Shown in pieces: positions 33,926 through 45,460 of a stretch of 64,000 nucleotides of DNA; position 1 is the stretch's first letter; each line of letters begins with the position of its first letter. The notes beneath the pieces were generated by a model, which worked only from the letters and a program-made list of their open reading frames with translations, did no database searches and had not been told where the DNA came from. The stretch comes from Boesenbergia rotunda (lineage: Eukaryota; Streptophyta; Magnoliopsida; Zingiberales; Zingiberaceae). The DNA is taken from assembly GCA_024364735.1 (NCBI GenBank), contig JAGFNQ010000863.1:953570-1017569 (forward strand). The letters are read 5' to 3'. The translations under genes and the position numbers were made by a program.

Positions 33926-34606
33926 TAAACCTGTAGACCTTAAACTATATCGAAGTATGATTGGTAGTCTACTTTACCTTACAGTCAGCAAACCCGATAT
34001 CCTTTTCACCGTAGGAATGTGTGCTAGATACCAAACCTGTGCTAAGGAAACACACTTAGCAGCCCTAAAAAAATACTTAGATACATCAAGGGCACCCTAA
34101 ATGTAGGGATTCGGTATCCTAGGACCTCAACTTTTGACCTGTCAGGATACTCTGATTCTGACTATGCTGGTTGCAAACTAGATAGAAAGAGTACAAGTGG
34201 AAGCTGCCAACTTTTAGGAAATAGTCTAATTAGTTGGTGCAGTAGAAAGCAGCACTGCGTAGCTCTATCCACAACCGAAGCTGAGTATGTTGCTTTAGGA
34301 GAGTGTGTAGCATAACTCTTATGGATGATGCACACTCTTAAGGACTTTCAGCTTGATTACACCCAAACTCAAGTCTACATTGATAACATAAGTTCAATTA
34401 ATCTAACTAAGAATCCAATCCAACACTCTAGAACTGAACACATAGAAGTTAAACACCACTTCATAAGAGATCATGTAGCCAGGGGTGAGATAGTCCTTAA
34501 GCATGTAGACTCAAAATCTAACTTAGCTGATATCTTCACCAAACCCTTACCTGAGTCTGAGTTCAGCTCACTAAGAAGGCAGTTAGGGTTATGTTTGATA
34601 GAATAG
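33926..34606 (+). pseudogene. pol of element B, 3' part: end of reverse transcriptase and RNase H
   Basis: Resumes after the second TAAAC with YRSMIGSLLYLTVSKPDI, the connection segment usual in copia Pol. Frame changes occur around 34090-34200. The RNase H part is recognisable: CSRKQHCVALSTTEAEYVAL with a following stop at about 34313, VYIDNISSINLTKNP, HIEVKHHFIRD and ADIFTKPLPESEF, ending at 34606. The order and end point match normal copia Pol. Confidence 0.92.
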
Positions 34607-35930
34607 GACTGCTCTACTTATACTTCTTTTCAAAAATTGTTTTATTTCTTATTTAATTTGAAAAATCATTTCTTTATTTTCATTATGTTATTAAAAATAA
34701 TTTTCCGACTTAGTTTTTTTTTAAATTTACCCCCTTCAAAACTAGGGCTTTTTCGCAAAAGGACTTAGCTTAGGCCCTAACCCTAGAACTACATGCACCT
34801 ATAGATCTAGAAGTCAGCATCTCACAAGCACCTTAGGGTACTTTTGATTGATAACCTAGACTGGGTTGAGATGCATAGGTCTATGCCTTGATTCAAGATG
34901 CTTTAAGTCAGTGCATCTGCAGTAATTAGGGCGATAAATACCAATTAAACAGTAATCAGGTTACATGTCAAGCTTAGAAAATCTAACTTGATCAGAACAC
35001 TTAACTTGACTAACCCTAGCGAAAGCTACTGTTTATAACAGTTAGTAAGTAGCTAACTGGGTTAGACAGGACCCAAAAGAGAAAATTTAAATTGATTTGG
35101 TCCAGTTTATACTTAGAATTGTTTCAGTACAGCACCTTACTTTTATTACTCAATTTTTTTGCTATATTTTTTTGATATATGGCAAAGGAGGAGAGATTGA
35201 AAAGGAGAGAAAAGGCTTTAAAATTTAAATTTATTTTTCAAGTTAAATTTTTTTCAAAACTTTTATCTCCTTTTTCAAAAAATAAAGTAATTCAAAATCA
35301 CTTTTGAAAAATTTTCTAAGTGTTATAAATTCAAAATTATGTTTGAAATTTTTCTAAGTATTAAAACTGCTTAAAATTTTCATCAAAAATTATTTTGAAA
35401 ATTTCTTTTAAGTACTTAACTCAAATTGTTTTGAAAATTCTTTTTAAAGTACTTAACTCAAATTGTTTTGAAAATTCTTTTTAAAGTACTTAACTCAAAT
35501 TATTTTGAAAATCCTTTTTTAGTACTTAACTCAAATTGTTTTGAAAATTCTTAACTTAAAATTGTTTTCAAAACATTCTAAGTACTTACTCTAAACTCTT
35601 TGGTGCAAAATTTTCTAAGTGTTAATTTCAAATTTCTCTTGAAAATTTTCTAAGTACTAAATATGCTGGAAAATTTTCTAAGTGCCCAACTCAAAATATT
35701 TTGGAAAATCTTTCTAACTTAAACATCTCGTCTTGAAAATTTTCTAAGTATTGAAAATCTAAAAATCTTTTTCATTAAAGATATAGAAACGTTTTAAAAA
35801 ACCCCACGAATGTTTGAAAAACTCAGGGGGAGATTTCTTCCAGGGGGAGGAAATTAAAACTGGTAATTTACCTAATTTTGTTTAACTTAACATTTTGAAC
35901 CGGGTTGCCATAAATCAAAAAGGGGGAGAT
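34607..35930 (+). repeat. 3' noncoding tract of element B and polypurine tract
   Basis: No envelope-like ORF follows pol. Conserved block 34740-35060 is shared with A and C. The AT-rich tandem repeats at 35300-35720 carry TACTTAACTCAAATTGTTTT-like units of about 35 bp. Purine tracts lie at about 35825-35850, and the terminal AAAAAGGGGGAGAT is at 35917-35930. Confidence 0.8.
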
Positions 35931-37161
35931 TGTTGGTGCAGACGGTACCTAAGTCGAACCTAAGTTTTGATAATGGCAAATGGTTCAAGAGTTAAGATGT
36001 TATTGTGTTCTAATGTGATTACTAAGTGTGCAGGAAGAAGACCTAGGTACACTAGGCAAGAAGTCCTGGCAAAGGGTTGGGCAAAGAAGTCATGATCAAG
36101 GACAGGGCAAGAAGACCTGATTGGAAGTCGGGCAAAGAAGTCCTGGTCGAGGACTAGGCACGAAGTCCTGGCAAGGGGCTGGGCACCGAAGACCTGACCG
36201 GAAGTTGGGCACGAAGACCTGGTCAGGTAGATTGGGCAAAAGTCCAATCGGAGAAGCCGGTTGGCAAAAGGTAAACTCTCCTGAGAGGAGTAGGTGAGGA
36301 CGCGTTCCCCGTCGAGGGAACAGTAGGTGTTGGTTCGACCTAGGGTTCCATTTGGGAGACCCGAAGTCAGAACCAAGACAGCTACGGCTGTAATTACTAC
36401 TTATTATGTTTTTGGGACTAACCTTAGTTGCAGGGTCGAAGGACTGATCGTCTACAAGTGAAGGTTCCTCACTGGGCCTAGGCGCCCGAATGGAGTCAAG
36501 CGCCCGATTAGGCTCAGGCGCCCGTAAGGATACGGGCGCCCAAGGGTGAAGGCAAAAACCAAAAACCAGCTGCGAAGCCACTTAACCAAGGCGGATCAGG
36601 CGCCCGTGAGGTCACGGGTGCCCCCATCAGATCAGGCGCCCAAGTGGGGAGGATAAACGCTGATCGAGCCCGCGAATAAGGATTTTCGGATCGAAGGGCA
36701 CGTGTCAGGCACCCTCAACCTATCAGGCGCTCGATAGAGGACTATAAAAGGGGCTCGACCCCAAGGCTTCAACAACACAATTTCTCAATGCTCCAACGCT
36801 TTTCGTTCAAGCGCTACGCTTTGGCAAACTCCGTCTTCGAGATCTCAGTGCCGATGATGACCCTCTACACCGAAATACGATCTACATCGGGCGTTGATAA
36901 CGAAAAGTGTAGCATTTCAATTTTCTAAATACTGTTGTACTGAAAATTGTAAACCATATTTTGCGCGATTATAGTATTGCCCAAAGTAAACGGTCAATGA
37001 CCGTGGGCCTTGGAGTAGGAGCCGACCGCGACTCCGAACCAAGTAAAAATCCTTGTGTTCCTACGTACATTCGATTATTTCCGCTGCGTTTTCGCTCTTT
37101 ATTCTATTTGAAAAGTTTTAACGATATTCACCCCCCCTCTATCGTTTTTCTCGATCCAACA
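35931..37161 (+). repeat. 3' LTR of element B
   Basis: 1,231 bp, the partner of 9238-10471 with roughly 5 percent difference by eye. It is followed by the right AGATC duplicate. Confidence 0.95.
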
Positions 37162-37327
37162 AGATCCGCTATCTTAATGGCTCTTCAATACCGACTATAC
37201 GGATATGGAGGGAGATTCATACAGGTATACAGACAACAAGCGTATGATGTGGTCGAAAATGTAGACCATCACATCCTGAGAATCGATCCCTGACCATTAC
37301 GTCAGAATGTCATACGTCCATTGGCCC
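37162..37327. other. Spacer between elements B and F
   Basis: Begins with the AGATC duplicate. Nothing recognisable is seen; it should be the other half of the insertion site broken by B (continuing from 9237). Confidence 0.6.
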
Positions 37328-38211
37328 TGTCGCGAAGCGAGGTGGCGATCCACCAGGCCAGACGGTCTCCCGGGTGGCACGAGCTGGTGAGGTGGCTATG
37401 AACTAGCCGCGCTTCGGCGTGGCTTTACAAAACAACGACCGTTAGTAGACCCACCGGGGATTTCCCCGATCAAGCACTCCGACGGTCAAGTCAATATCCA
37501 CAGGCATAATAGTGAAGCAGTATTGAAATGAGGCAAGAGGCAAGAAAGCTTTCGTGCGCGTACTTGCGGTAGGGGGAGTGCGGAGTTTATATAGCCGGGG
37601 GAGCTGACAACCCTTGTCCGCATTGACGAGACAAGAGTGTGATAGCTGTCAGCTCGTAGAGAGAACTTAGGAGTGGCGCGGCATGGTGTGGGGTGCTCGA
37701 GTGGTACGGGTGTACTGGATTAGCGGACTGACCCCGAGGTGTGCGGAACCCAGTTAGCAGGGTCGTACGCTGGATATGATAATATAGGGGGTGAGGAGGC
37801 GACATAGCCTGTACCCCGTGGGCCGACTAGAGGGTCCGAGTGCCGAGGACCGAGTCGAGTGATAGCCAGTGAGCGTGGGCAGCCACGCGTCCGACTGGTA
37901 GAACGGAAGCGCAGGGTATGCCCTGAGTCGGGGGTTTGCCGAGTGACGTTTGCCTGAGTCTGTTAGGTTTTCGGTTCTCGTGATGATATTGGAGCGTGGA
38001 TCGCCATGCGTCCAACTGCGGCACCCGCCCTATCGCAGGGTCGAGGAGTGGTTAGGAATGTTGGGTGGTCGGCCATACGCTGCTCCAGGGCGTTGGGGCT
38101 CGGGGGGCCCACCCGGGGACACCTTTGCCGACCTGTCTACTAAACCCTCCTGGCGCCAGGCTGGCTGGCGGGCTCGGCCTGTGAACCTACCCGTAGGCAA
38201 GGCCAGGATCA
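37328..38211 (-). repeat. 3' LTR of element F
   Basis: 884 bp, homologous to 43727-44630. It includes GAGCGTGGGCAGCCACGCGTCC-like hairpin words at 37877 and 37992. Confidence 0.85.
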
Positions 38212-39165
38212 TATGCGTCCCCCTCAAGTCTAGTCGAAGGAGGCGGCGAGTCTGACTGACTGGACTAGCGCCCGTTAAAGTAAGCCTGGCGCGCCGGGGC
38301 ATTAGTCTTTACAGGTGTGTGAGTGAAACACTAGTTCGTGCCTTTGCGCAAAGGCCTGGTCGCTCGACCGGGACATATTAGGGGTATATGCACATTCCTG
38401 CGTCCGACAGAGGGACTAGCGGGAGCTGGCCCGTGGGGAGTTAGCCTCTTGGCTGAGCTGACTCCGGGGAGCGTGGGCCGCCACGCGTCCGACCGGGACT
38501 CGGATCAAGGGATTAGCGGGAACTGGCCCGTGGGGATTAGCGTGGGCCGCCACGCGTCTGACCGGGACCCGGACCAAGGGATTAGCGGGAACTGGCCCGT
38601 GGGGATTTGGCATCTCGGCCGAGCTGACTCCGGGGAGCGTGGGCTGCCACGCGTCCGACCGGGACCCGGACCAAGGGATTAGCTGGAACTGGCCCATGGG
38701 GAGTTGGGTTAGCCTAACCTCCTTTTTGTTCGGGTTGCCTGGTTGATGGCTTAGCTATTTTCCCTCTTGCTTGAGGGATGTATTAATTGGTGGGGGCACG
38801 TGTCTCGTATTTAGTGGCTTTCCCGGCGTCAAATGTTAGCCACTTGTCTCGATGGCTTGGGACAGCGAAACGTCTGTTCGCTGGACTTGCCCTTGTCTTA
38901 TCGCGTTTCCCACTATATCGGAGGGCTCTGTGGAGTGCTACCTTTTCTCACAACCTTTCTTCCGACGGCTAGGATTGATCGCACTTCCCTATATAGGGCG
39001 CACACGATGACCTTCCTCGCCGTTTTCGTTTTCCTTTCGCTCCCTTGTTACCTTCCTCTTCCCTCCTCAGCCTTCTCCCCCAGTGCCCCGATATCCTCTC
39101 CTCAAAATGTTGCATGACTTTCTGGTGGCGGGGCGGCAGAGGAAGAGGCTGAGTTTGCAGTCGAG
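38212..39165 (-). repeat. Element F interior: polypurine tract and GCCACGCGTC repeats
   Basis: The purine tract is at 38212-38230 (minus strand). A tandem array at about 38465-38700 has two or three 60-100 bp units built on GCGTGGGCCGCCACGCGTC and GGGATTAGCGGGAACTGGCC. No gene is supported in the remainder. Confidence 0.65.
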
Positions 39166-40497
39166 ATGGCGACTATGCTTGTTGATTCGACTGACCATCC
39201 GTCAGCTACTCCCTCATTTCCTTCCCCGACAGCAAATACTGCCACCACTCCTTCTGCAGGTGAGGGTAAGGCACTGGAGGAAGAGGCGTTGGACCCCGAG
39301 GTTGAGGTTTTGGCAGTGGATCCTTCCCCCTTGGAGATCGGTCGTCGTCGGAACCAGTCGCATGACCGCGCGCCTCCCTTTGGAACTACTACTGCCTTCC
39401 CTCGGAAGAACCCTTCTTCTTCTCCTTCGGCGGGGCTTCCTGCCTTGCGGGCATCTGCGCCAGTCATTCCCGCTTCTTCCGTCCCAGGAGATACCTTGCC
39501 GGTGCCTCCCTCGACTCAAGCCGCCTCCTCGAGTATGCAGCCGAGTAGGTCTCGTCCTCCCCTTTTGCCGAGGATTCCTATCTCTCCAATATCTACGCCT
39601 GCTGTCCCCATTTCTTCTGCTCCGGGGGATGTTCATCCGTCGATCCCCTCTGCTCCGGCCGACTCGTCCGAGGCACTATCTAACATCCCCCTTCCTTCTC
39701 GCCCAGAGGGGGCCACGGGTCCTTGCCCGATACATCTCATCCTGCCTTCACGGGCAGACCCTCGCGCTGCCTAAGAGGTTCCTGACTCCGAGCCGCTAGG
39801 GTCTGCTCGAGTGGTTTATCTGCATGCCCCCTTGAGCGACCATCTATATCAAGGTCTGTGGGCATTTGACCATCAAGATTCCATCGCTAGAATTAATAGC
39901 CTCGTGGCGGAGGCTTGTCAGACATGTTTCTCTGATAGCTCTTGCTTGCTCAGTTTTTTCCTGGCTAACCCTTTGCCTTTTTTGCAGTTAACCGGTGCAC
40001 TATATGACATGGGTGTTTCCTTCACCGCCCAGACTCAGTCCCTCCGTTAGTCAGAATCCCGGCGGGAGGCGTTAGAAGCTCAGCTCTGCTGCACACAGCC
40101 GCAACCAGGTGAAGAAGCCTGGAATACGCTACGGTCTAAGAACGCGGCCCTTCATGGGTATGTCGTTGACACCGAGACGCAGCTTCAGGAACATCTGGTG
40201 GAGCTGGGCGCGGCTCGGGCCTCGGCTGCCTAGATGCGGCAGCAAATTGCTCACCTGGAGCGAAACGAGTGTCAGGCTCGGACTCGGGAGCTACAGGCCC
40301 GTTCGGAGCTGGCCAAGGTCAAGGCGGATCTCCAGGAGACCGACCAGTCGGCCGCTACGCTGCACGCCAATCTGAAGACTAAGGAGGAGGAACTAGCCGC
40401 CTGCCAGAACGACCTTTTGCGGGTGCGCAAGCGTCACGATGTTCTGGAGGCCAAGCTGCAGGCGACTCGCAAGGGGCGTGAGAAGACGCAGGGTTGA
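39166..40497 (+). pseudogene. Antisense ORF of element F: Pro/Ser-rich then coiled coil
   Basis: A single reading frame from 39166 (MATMLVDSTDHP) to 40497 (GREKTQG) is interrupted by three in-frame stops at 39772-39774, 40048-40050 and 40231-40233. The first ~200 residues are rich in Pro, Ser and Ala. A middle part contains LSDHLYQGLWAFDHQDSIARI. The last ~150 residues are a long coiled coil (SESRREALEAQL, DTETQLQEHLVELGAARA, IAHLERNECQARTRELQARS, LHANLKTKEEELAACQNDLL). The layout resembles the C-terminal parts of plant proteins annotated as putative gypsy-type transposon protein, encoded antisense to pol in some gypsy elements. Function unknown. Confidence 0.6.
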
Positions 40498-40752
40498 GCT
40501 CCATCTCATTCTTCTGTGCCTAAATCGTAGCTTCACACTGCTTTTTTTTTTGTTTTCTGGTGTAGGCGGAGGCCAAGTTGTTTATTAGGAATACTATTTT
40601 CCCTTTCCCTCGCCCTCATTCTTGTATACTTCTGCCCGTATATGTTTGGCGTAAGCGACCCGAATGGGGGAAGGTATGCTCGTCTGCCCTTTCTTTGGGA
40701 AGCGAGCGCCCCCCATGTTAGGGCCGTTGTGTACCGGTTAATCGGTTACTAA

Positions 40753-42183
40753 TGTTGGATCGAGAGAAACGATAGAGGGGGGGTGAGTATCGTAAAACGT
40801 TTTTCGGATAAATAATAGAGCAAGTACGCAGCGGAATCAAAACAATCGCGAACACAGGTAGTTTTACTTGGTTCGGAGCCTAGGTCGACTCCTACTCCAA
40901 GGCCCACGATCGTTGACCGTTTTCTGCGGGCAATTCTATAAGTGCGCAAATCAGTTTACAAGATTGAATTTACAAGTATAGCAAAGTAAACTTTAAAAAG
41001 AAAACTCTTCTTTTACCGACGTCCGATGTAGGTTGTCTTTTTCGGAGCAGCGGGACGTCGTCGGCTCTTGAGTCTTGAGTCGAGATGTTTCCGGAGCAGA
41101 GCGCGAGAGCAGAAGAGAGTGTATGCGTTGGAAAGAAATGATTGTTGAAGCCTTGGGGTCGAGGGCCCTTTTTATAGTACCTGGGGGCGCCCGGAACGTC
41201 GGGGGCGCCCCCCCCCCCCCCCGCGTGTCAGCCGATCCGCTTCCATCTCGGTCAGCTCTGATCCCTTAAAACTCGGGATCAAGCTTTGACGGGGGCGCCC
41301 GGAACGCTGGGGGCGCCCGGATTGACCGGGTCAATCCTCATCCCTTTGGCTTCTCGCTGGCTTGCTTCGTTGGCTTCACCTAGGGGCGCCCGGGAGCATG
41401 GGTGGCGCCCGGGAGCACGGGGGTGCCCCGCCCATAAGCTGCCGAAGCTCACCTTGCTTTACTTTGTTTTGTGTTCACCTTGGGGGCGCCCGGGACACTC
41501 TGGGCGCCCTGGTCAGCTGCTGCCTCACTCCTTTGAGGCTCTCTGAGCTACAGACACTCGTTCCTTCGGTCCTGCATCCAGGGTTAGTCCAAAACAACAT
41601 AAAGCAATAAGATGTTAGTTTATACAGCCTTAGCTGTCTTGGTTCTGACTTTGGGCCTCCGAAATGGAGCCCTAGGTCGAACCGACGCCTACTGTTCCCT
41701 CAACAGGGAACGCGTCCTCACCTACTCCTCTCGGGAGAATTTACCTGATGCCAACCGGCTCCTCCGGTTGGACTTTTGCCCAGCAGTCCTTCGCCAGGTG
41801 CCTAGCTGTCCTTCGCCAGGTCTTCAGTACCATGTTGTCCTTTGCCTGGTGCCTAGCAGTCCTTCACTAGGGCTTTGTATCCTAGCATTACTTCGCTAGG
41901 TGCCTAGCAGTCCTTCGCTAGGGCTTTGTATCCTGGCAGTCCTTCGCCAGTGCCTAGCAGTCATTCGCTAGGGCATTGTATCCTGGCAGTCCTTCGCCAG
42001 GTGCCTAGCAGCCCTTCGCTAGGACTTTGTTTCCTGGCAGTCCTTCGCCAGGTGCCTAGCAGCCCTTCGCTAGGACTTTGTTTCCTGCACACTTAATAAG
42101 CATATTAGATAACAAATAAACTTAACTTTGAATCCTTTGCCAATATCAAAACAAGGTTCGATATGGTGCTTCTTGCACCAACA
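40753..42183 (-). repeat. Element E: solo LTR of the A/C family
   Basis: 1,431 bp, TGTTGGATCGAG...GCACCAACA, homologous to the LTRs of A. It is flanked by ACTAA on both sides (40748-40752, 42184-42188) with no internal sequence, so it is a solo LTR left by recombination between two LTRs. It carries a poly-C run at about 41209-41222 and a hairpin array at 41777-42090. Confidence 0.92.
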
Positions 42184-43701
42184 ACTAATGCGTAAGTAAT
42201 GCTCCCCTAGTGCCCCCGACTTGGTCGAGCACCGAGGGTGTCCTGAGTCCACGGTGGTCCCTTGAACCGTCCAGGAGTTGGAGGAAACGCGCTTGATCAA
42301 GAAGTTAGGTTATCGTGGTCACGAAGACCTAGCGGCCTTTAGCCCGTATGCAGGCCTGAGCGAGGCGCTTGGTTTAGACAATGTCCCTGAGTCGGGAATC
42401 GACCTGGGAGCTGATCCTGCTCCCGCCTTGCCCGCGTGGCGAGTGTCGGAATGCTCGATCGAGTCTTCGGAGAGCAAGGATCGCCTTGCGCTAGGCCGAG
42501 AGCCGCCTTCGGGGTAGGTTTCGCACGGGGCGAGAATTTATCCGCCCGGTCGGGGGACCTCTCGGGGAGTGTGGGTCGGCACGCGTCCGATGGAGGGCCG
42601 ATCCGAGGGGAAGTGGGAGCAGGTCCCGGTTTTGGCTCGTTCGGAAACGAGGAGTAAGCTTCCCGGTCGTCGGAGACATCTCAGGGAGCGTGGATCGTCA
42701 CACGTCGCCTGAGAGCCGCGCCGAGGCTTCCCGGTCGTCGGAGACATCTTAGGGAGCGTGAATTGCCACGCGTCGTCTGAGAGGCGCGCCGAGGCTTCTC
42801 GGTCGTCGGAGACATCTCAGGGAGTGTGGATCACCACGCGTCTCCTGAGAGTCACGCGCCGAGGCTTCCCGGTCGTCGAAGATATCTCAGGAAGCATGGA
42901 TCGCTACGCGTCGCCTGAGAGTCGTGCCGAGGCTTCCCGATCGTCGGAGACATCTCAGGGAGCGTGGATCGCCACGCGTCGCTTGAGAGCCGCGCCGAGG
43001 CTTCCCAGTCGTCGGAGACATCTCAGGGAGGTGGATCGCCACGCGTCGCCTGAGAGCAATGCCGAGGCTTCCCGGTTGTCGGAGACATCTCAGGGAGCGT
43101 GGATCGCCACGCGTCGCCTGAGAGCCGCGCCGAGGCTTCCCGGTTGTCGGAGACATCTCAGGGAGCGTGGATCGCCACGCGTCGCCTGAGAGCCGCGCCG
43201 AGGCTTCCCGGTCGTCGGAGACATCTCAGGGAGCATGGATCACCACGCGTCGCCTAAGAGTCGCGCCGAGGCTTCCCGGTCGTCGGAGACATCTCAGGGA
43301 GCGTGGATCGCCACGCGTCCGCTGAGAGCCGCGCCGAGGGATAAGGAGAGCGGATCTCGATTTATAATTCACGTACCTCAAGCTGCTAGCTTACTCTTGA
43401 AAAGATGGGGACTTCCCATTGATATATAGAGGTGGCATGGTACATCTTTCTACTAGTCCAGAGGGTGAGAGCTCCCTTGGACGGACCTACACAAGGTCGT
43501 ACATGCTCCTCTTGCCCTCGCTTTCCTCTGTTTGAACTACCCTTATTCGGTATGAGTCGGATGCTTTCCCTGGTCGGGGTCTGCCACATGAGTTTTGATC
43601 GCGAGGCACGGGTGGAGGAGAGGGGCGCTCGTATTCTTCGGGAGTGATCCGAACCCGGTTAGGCTCTTCCATCTCCGCTTCCGATCAAGCTACTGGTGTC
43701 T
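42184..43701 (-). repeat. Element F interior with ~10 copies of a 68 bp hairpin repeat
   Basis: 42184-42658 is GC-rich without a supported gene. From 42659 to 43340 is a head-to-tail array of about ten 68 bp units, each with CTTCCCGGTCGTCGGAGACA, CTCAGGGAGCGTGGATCGCC and ACGCGTCGCCTGAGAG. GCGTGG and CCACGC can pair around ATCG, and CTCAGG can pair with CCTGAG outside it. Several ORFs through the array simply reflect its length being near a multiple of three. 43341-43701 shows nothing recognisable. Confidence 0.85.
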
Positions 43702-43716
43702 CTCCTTCTAGCGCCA
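43702..43716 (-). other. Candidate primer binding site of element F
   Basis: On the minus strand TGGCGCTAGAAGGAG lies ten bases inside the LTR end. The TGG start is as expected for pairing with a tRNA CCA end; I cannot name the tRNA with confidence. Confidence 0.55.
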
Positions 43717-43726
43717 AATTTGATCA

Positions 43727-44630
43727 TGTCGCAAAGCGAGGTAGCGATCCACCGGGCCGGACGGTCTCCCCGGTGGCACGAGCTGGTGAGGTGGCTGCGA
43801 ACTGGCCGCGCTCTGGGGTGGCTCTACAAAACAGCGACCGTTAGTAGACCCGCCGGGGATTTCCCCGGTCAGACACTCCGACGGTCAAGTCAATATCCGC
43901 AGGCATAATAGTGAAGCAGTATTAAAATGAGGCAAGATGCAAGAAAGCTTTCACGCGCGTACTTGCGGTAGAGGGAGTGCGGAGTTTATATAGCCGGGGG
44001 AGCTGACAACCCTTGTCCGCATTGACGAGACAAGAGTGTGATAGCTGTCTGCTCGTAGAGAGCACTTAGGAGTAGCGCGGCATGACACGGGGTGCTCGAG
44101 TGGTACAGGCGTACTGGATTAGCTGATTGACCGAAAGAATTGTCAGAGATGAATAAGGTGTGCGGAACCCCGTTAGCAGGGTCGTACGCTGGATATGATA
44201 ATATAGGGGGTGAGGAGGCGACATAGCCTGTACCCCCGAGGGCCGACTAGTGGATCAGAGTGCCGAGGATCGAGTCGAGTGATAGCCAGTGAGCGTGGGC
44301 AGCCACGCGTCCGACTGATAGAACGGAAGCACAGGGTACGCCCTGAGTCGGAGGTTTGCCGGGTGACATTTGCCTGAGTCTGTTAGGCATCCGATTCTCG
44401 TGATGATATTGGAGCGTTGATCACCACGCGTCCGACTGTGCACCCGCCCTATCGCAGGGTCGGGAAGTGGTTAGGAATGTCGGGTGGTCGGCCAAACGCT
44501 GCTCCGAGGCGTTGGGGCTCGGGGGGCCCACCCGAGGGCACCTTTGCCGACCTGTTTACTAAACCCTCCTAGCACCAGGCTGGCTGGCGAGCCCGACCTG
44601 TGAATCTATCCATAGGCAAGTCTAGGGTCA
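43727..44630 (-). repeat. 5' LTR of element F
   Basis: 904 bp with a minus-strand TATATAAAC at about 43985-43993. It differs from the left LTR by scattered substitutions and an insertion of about 30 bp near 44130-44160. Confidence 0.85.
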
Positions 44631-44763
44631 GTTGACTAGATAGTATTTAGGGTTTGAATATTAATTACGGTGTAATATAAAATATTTAGATATTTAGTGA
44701 CAAGTATAAAGGAATTCTGGGATGGTGTAACGGTAGTAGTTCATGGACTCCTTCGTATCTAAG

Positions 44764-44894
<131 letters not shown>

Positions 44895-44929
44895 AGAAAA
44901 AGTTAGCTGTTGGATGGTCTTGGGGCTGC

Positions 44930-45460
44930 GCAATCGTTCAAATCAAATCGACCAAATTGATTAAATTTAAAATCGAACCGATCGAACTTTTTTCGAATCT
45001 ATCAAATTAAACCAAACTTTTTAAAAAAATTGAACCGGCCAAACCAATAAAACATCGATTTATTCAATTGTCGATTGAAATAATCGAATTTTTCGGTTCG
45101 ATTTGATTTAGTTTCGGATTAATTTAGTTTAATTCTAATTTAGTTCGTTTCGATACATAATATCAATTTGATTTGATTCATTTTAATTTATAATATCAAT
45201 TTGATTTGATTTCGATTTGTATAATTTTAATATGGTTTAATTCTTATTTGATTTAGTTCAATTTAAAATATCAATTTAATCGATTTAATTGATTTTTGAT
45301 TTTTAAAATCAACATCAAACCGATTTCAAAAATCGATATCAAACCGATTAAATCGATATAATTAATATTTTTTAAAAAATTTAATCTTTTAAATTAATCG
45401 AATTGAACTTTTAAATTTGGTCCATTTCGATTAAGTAGTTAATTCGATTTAACCGACTGA
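44930..45460. repeat. AT-rich degenerate repeat built on AACCGAT/TTGATTT words
   Basis: Dense short words (ATCGAACCGAT, TTTGATTTGATT, AAATCGAT) on both strands without a fixed period. No coding. It separates the transposon block from the host gene. Confidence 0.6.

Larger units (their letters stand above)
9238..37161 (+). mobile_element. Element B: pol-bearing Sirevirus-like Ty1/copia, split by elements C and D
   Basis: The outer LTRs 9238-10471 and 35931-37161 are flanked by AGATC on both sides (9233-9237, 37162-37166), a perfect 5 bp duplication, so 28 kb of DNA belongs to one insertion. Removing C (11332-19699) and D (23804-33925) leaves about 9.4 kb with the normal order LTR, primer site, gag, spacer, protease, integrase, reverse transcriptase, RNase H, 3' noncoding tract, polypurine tract, LTR. 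The coding is broken by stops and frameshifts besides the two insertions. The LTRs differ at several dozen positions, making this the oldest member of the nest. Confidence 0.95.
37328..44630 (-). mobile_element. Element F: gag-pol-deleted gypsy-like LTR element with antisense ORF
   Basis: The LTRs 37328-38211 and 43727-44630 begin TGTCGC and end with TCA on the plus strand. The minus orientation is supported by a minus-strand TATATAAAC box in both LTRs, a TGGCGCTAGAAGGAG primer-site candidate inside the right LTR, and a GAGGGGGACGCATA purine tract inside the left LTR. The interior lacks gag and pol. Near its 3' end it has a coding-like region on the opposite strand, the position of the antisense ORF known in Tat/RIRE2-type gypsy elements. 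A solo LTR (E) interrupts it. No matching target duplicate was found. Confidence 0.75.

Noticed and set aside
34607..35916. Search for an envelope-like gene after pol in element B
   Set aside because: No long frame or membrane segments; only conserved noncoding and AT-rich repeats.
39083..39799. Arg/Leu-rich frame overlapping the antisense ORF of element F
   Set aside because: Composition is that of an out-of-frame shadow; the 39166 frame continues into a coiled coil and is the likelier one.
42659..43340. Regular repeats that could suggest a CRISPR array
   Set aside because: Units are contiguous with no unique spacers, in a plant LTR element.
42758..43429. Repetitive Arg/Ser-rich frames through the 68 bp array
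   Set aside because: Produced by the tandem DNA repeat on both strands; not coding evidence.
37328..44630. Plus-strand orientation for element F
   Set aside because: The coding-like ORF is on the plus strand, but TATA box, primer-site candidate and purine tract all point to the minus strand.
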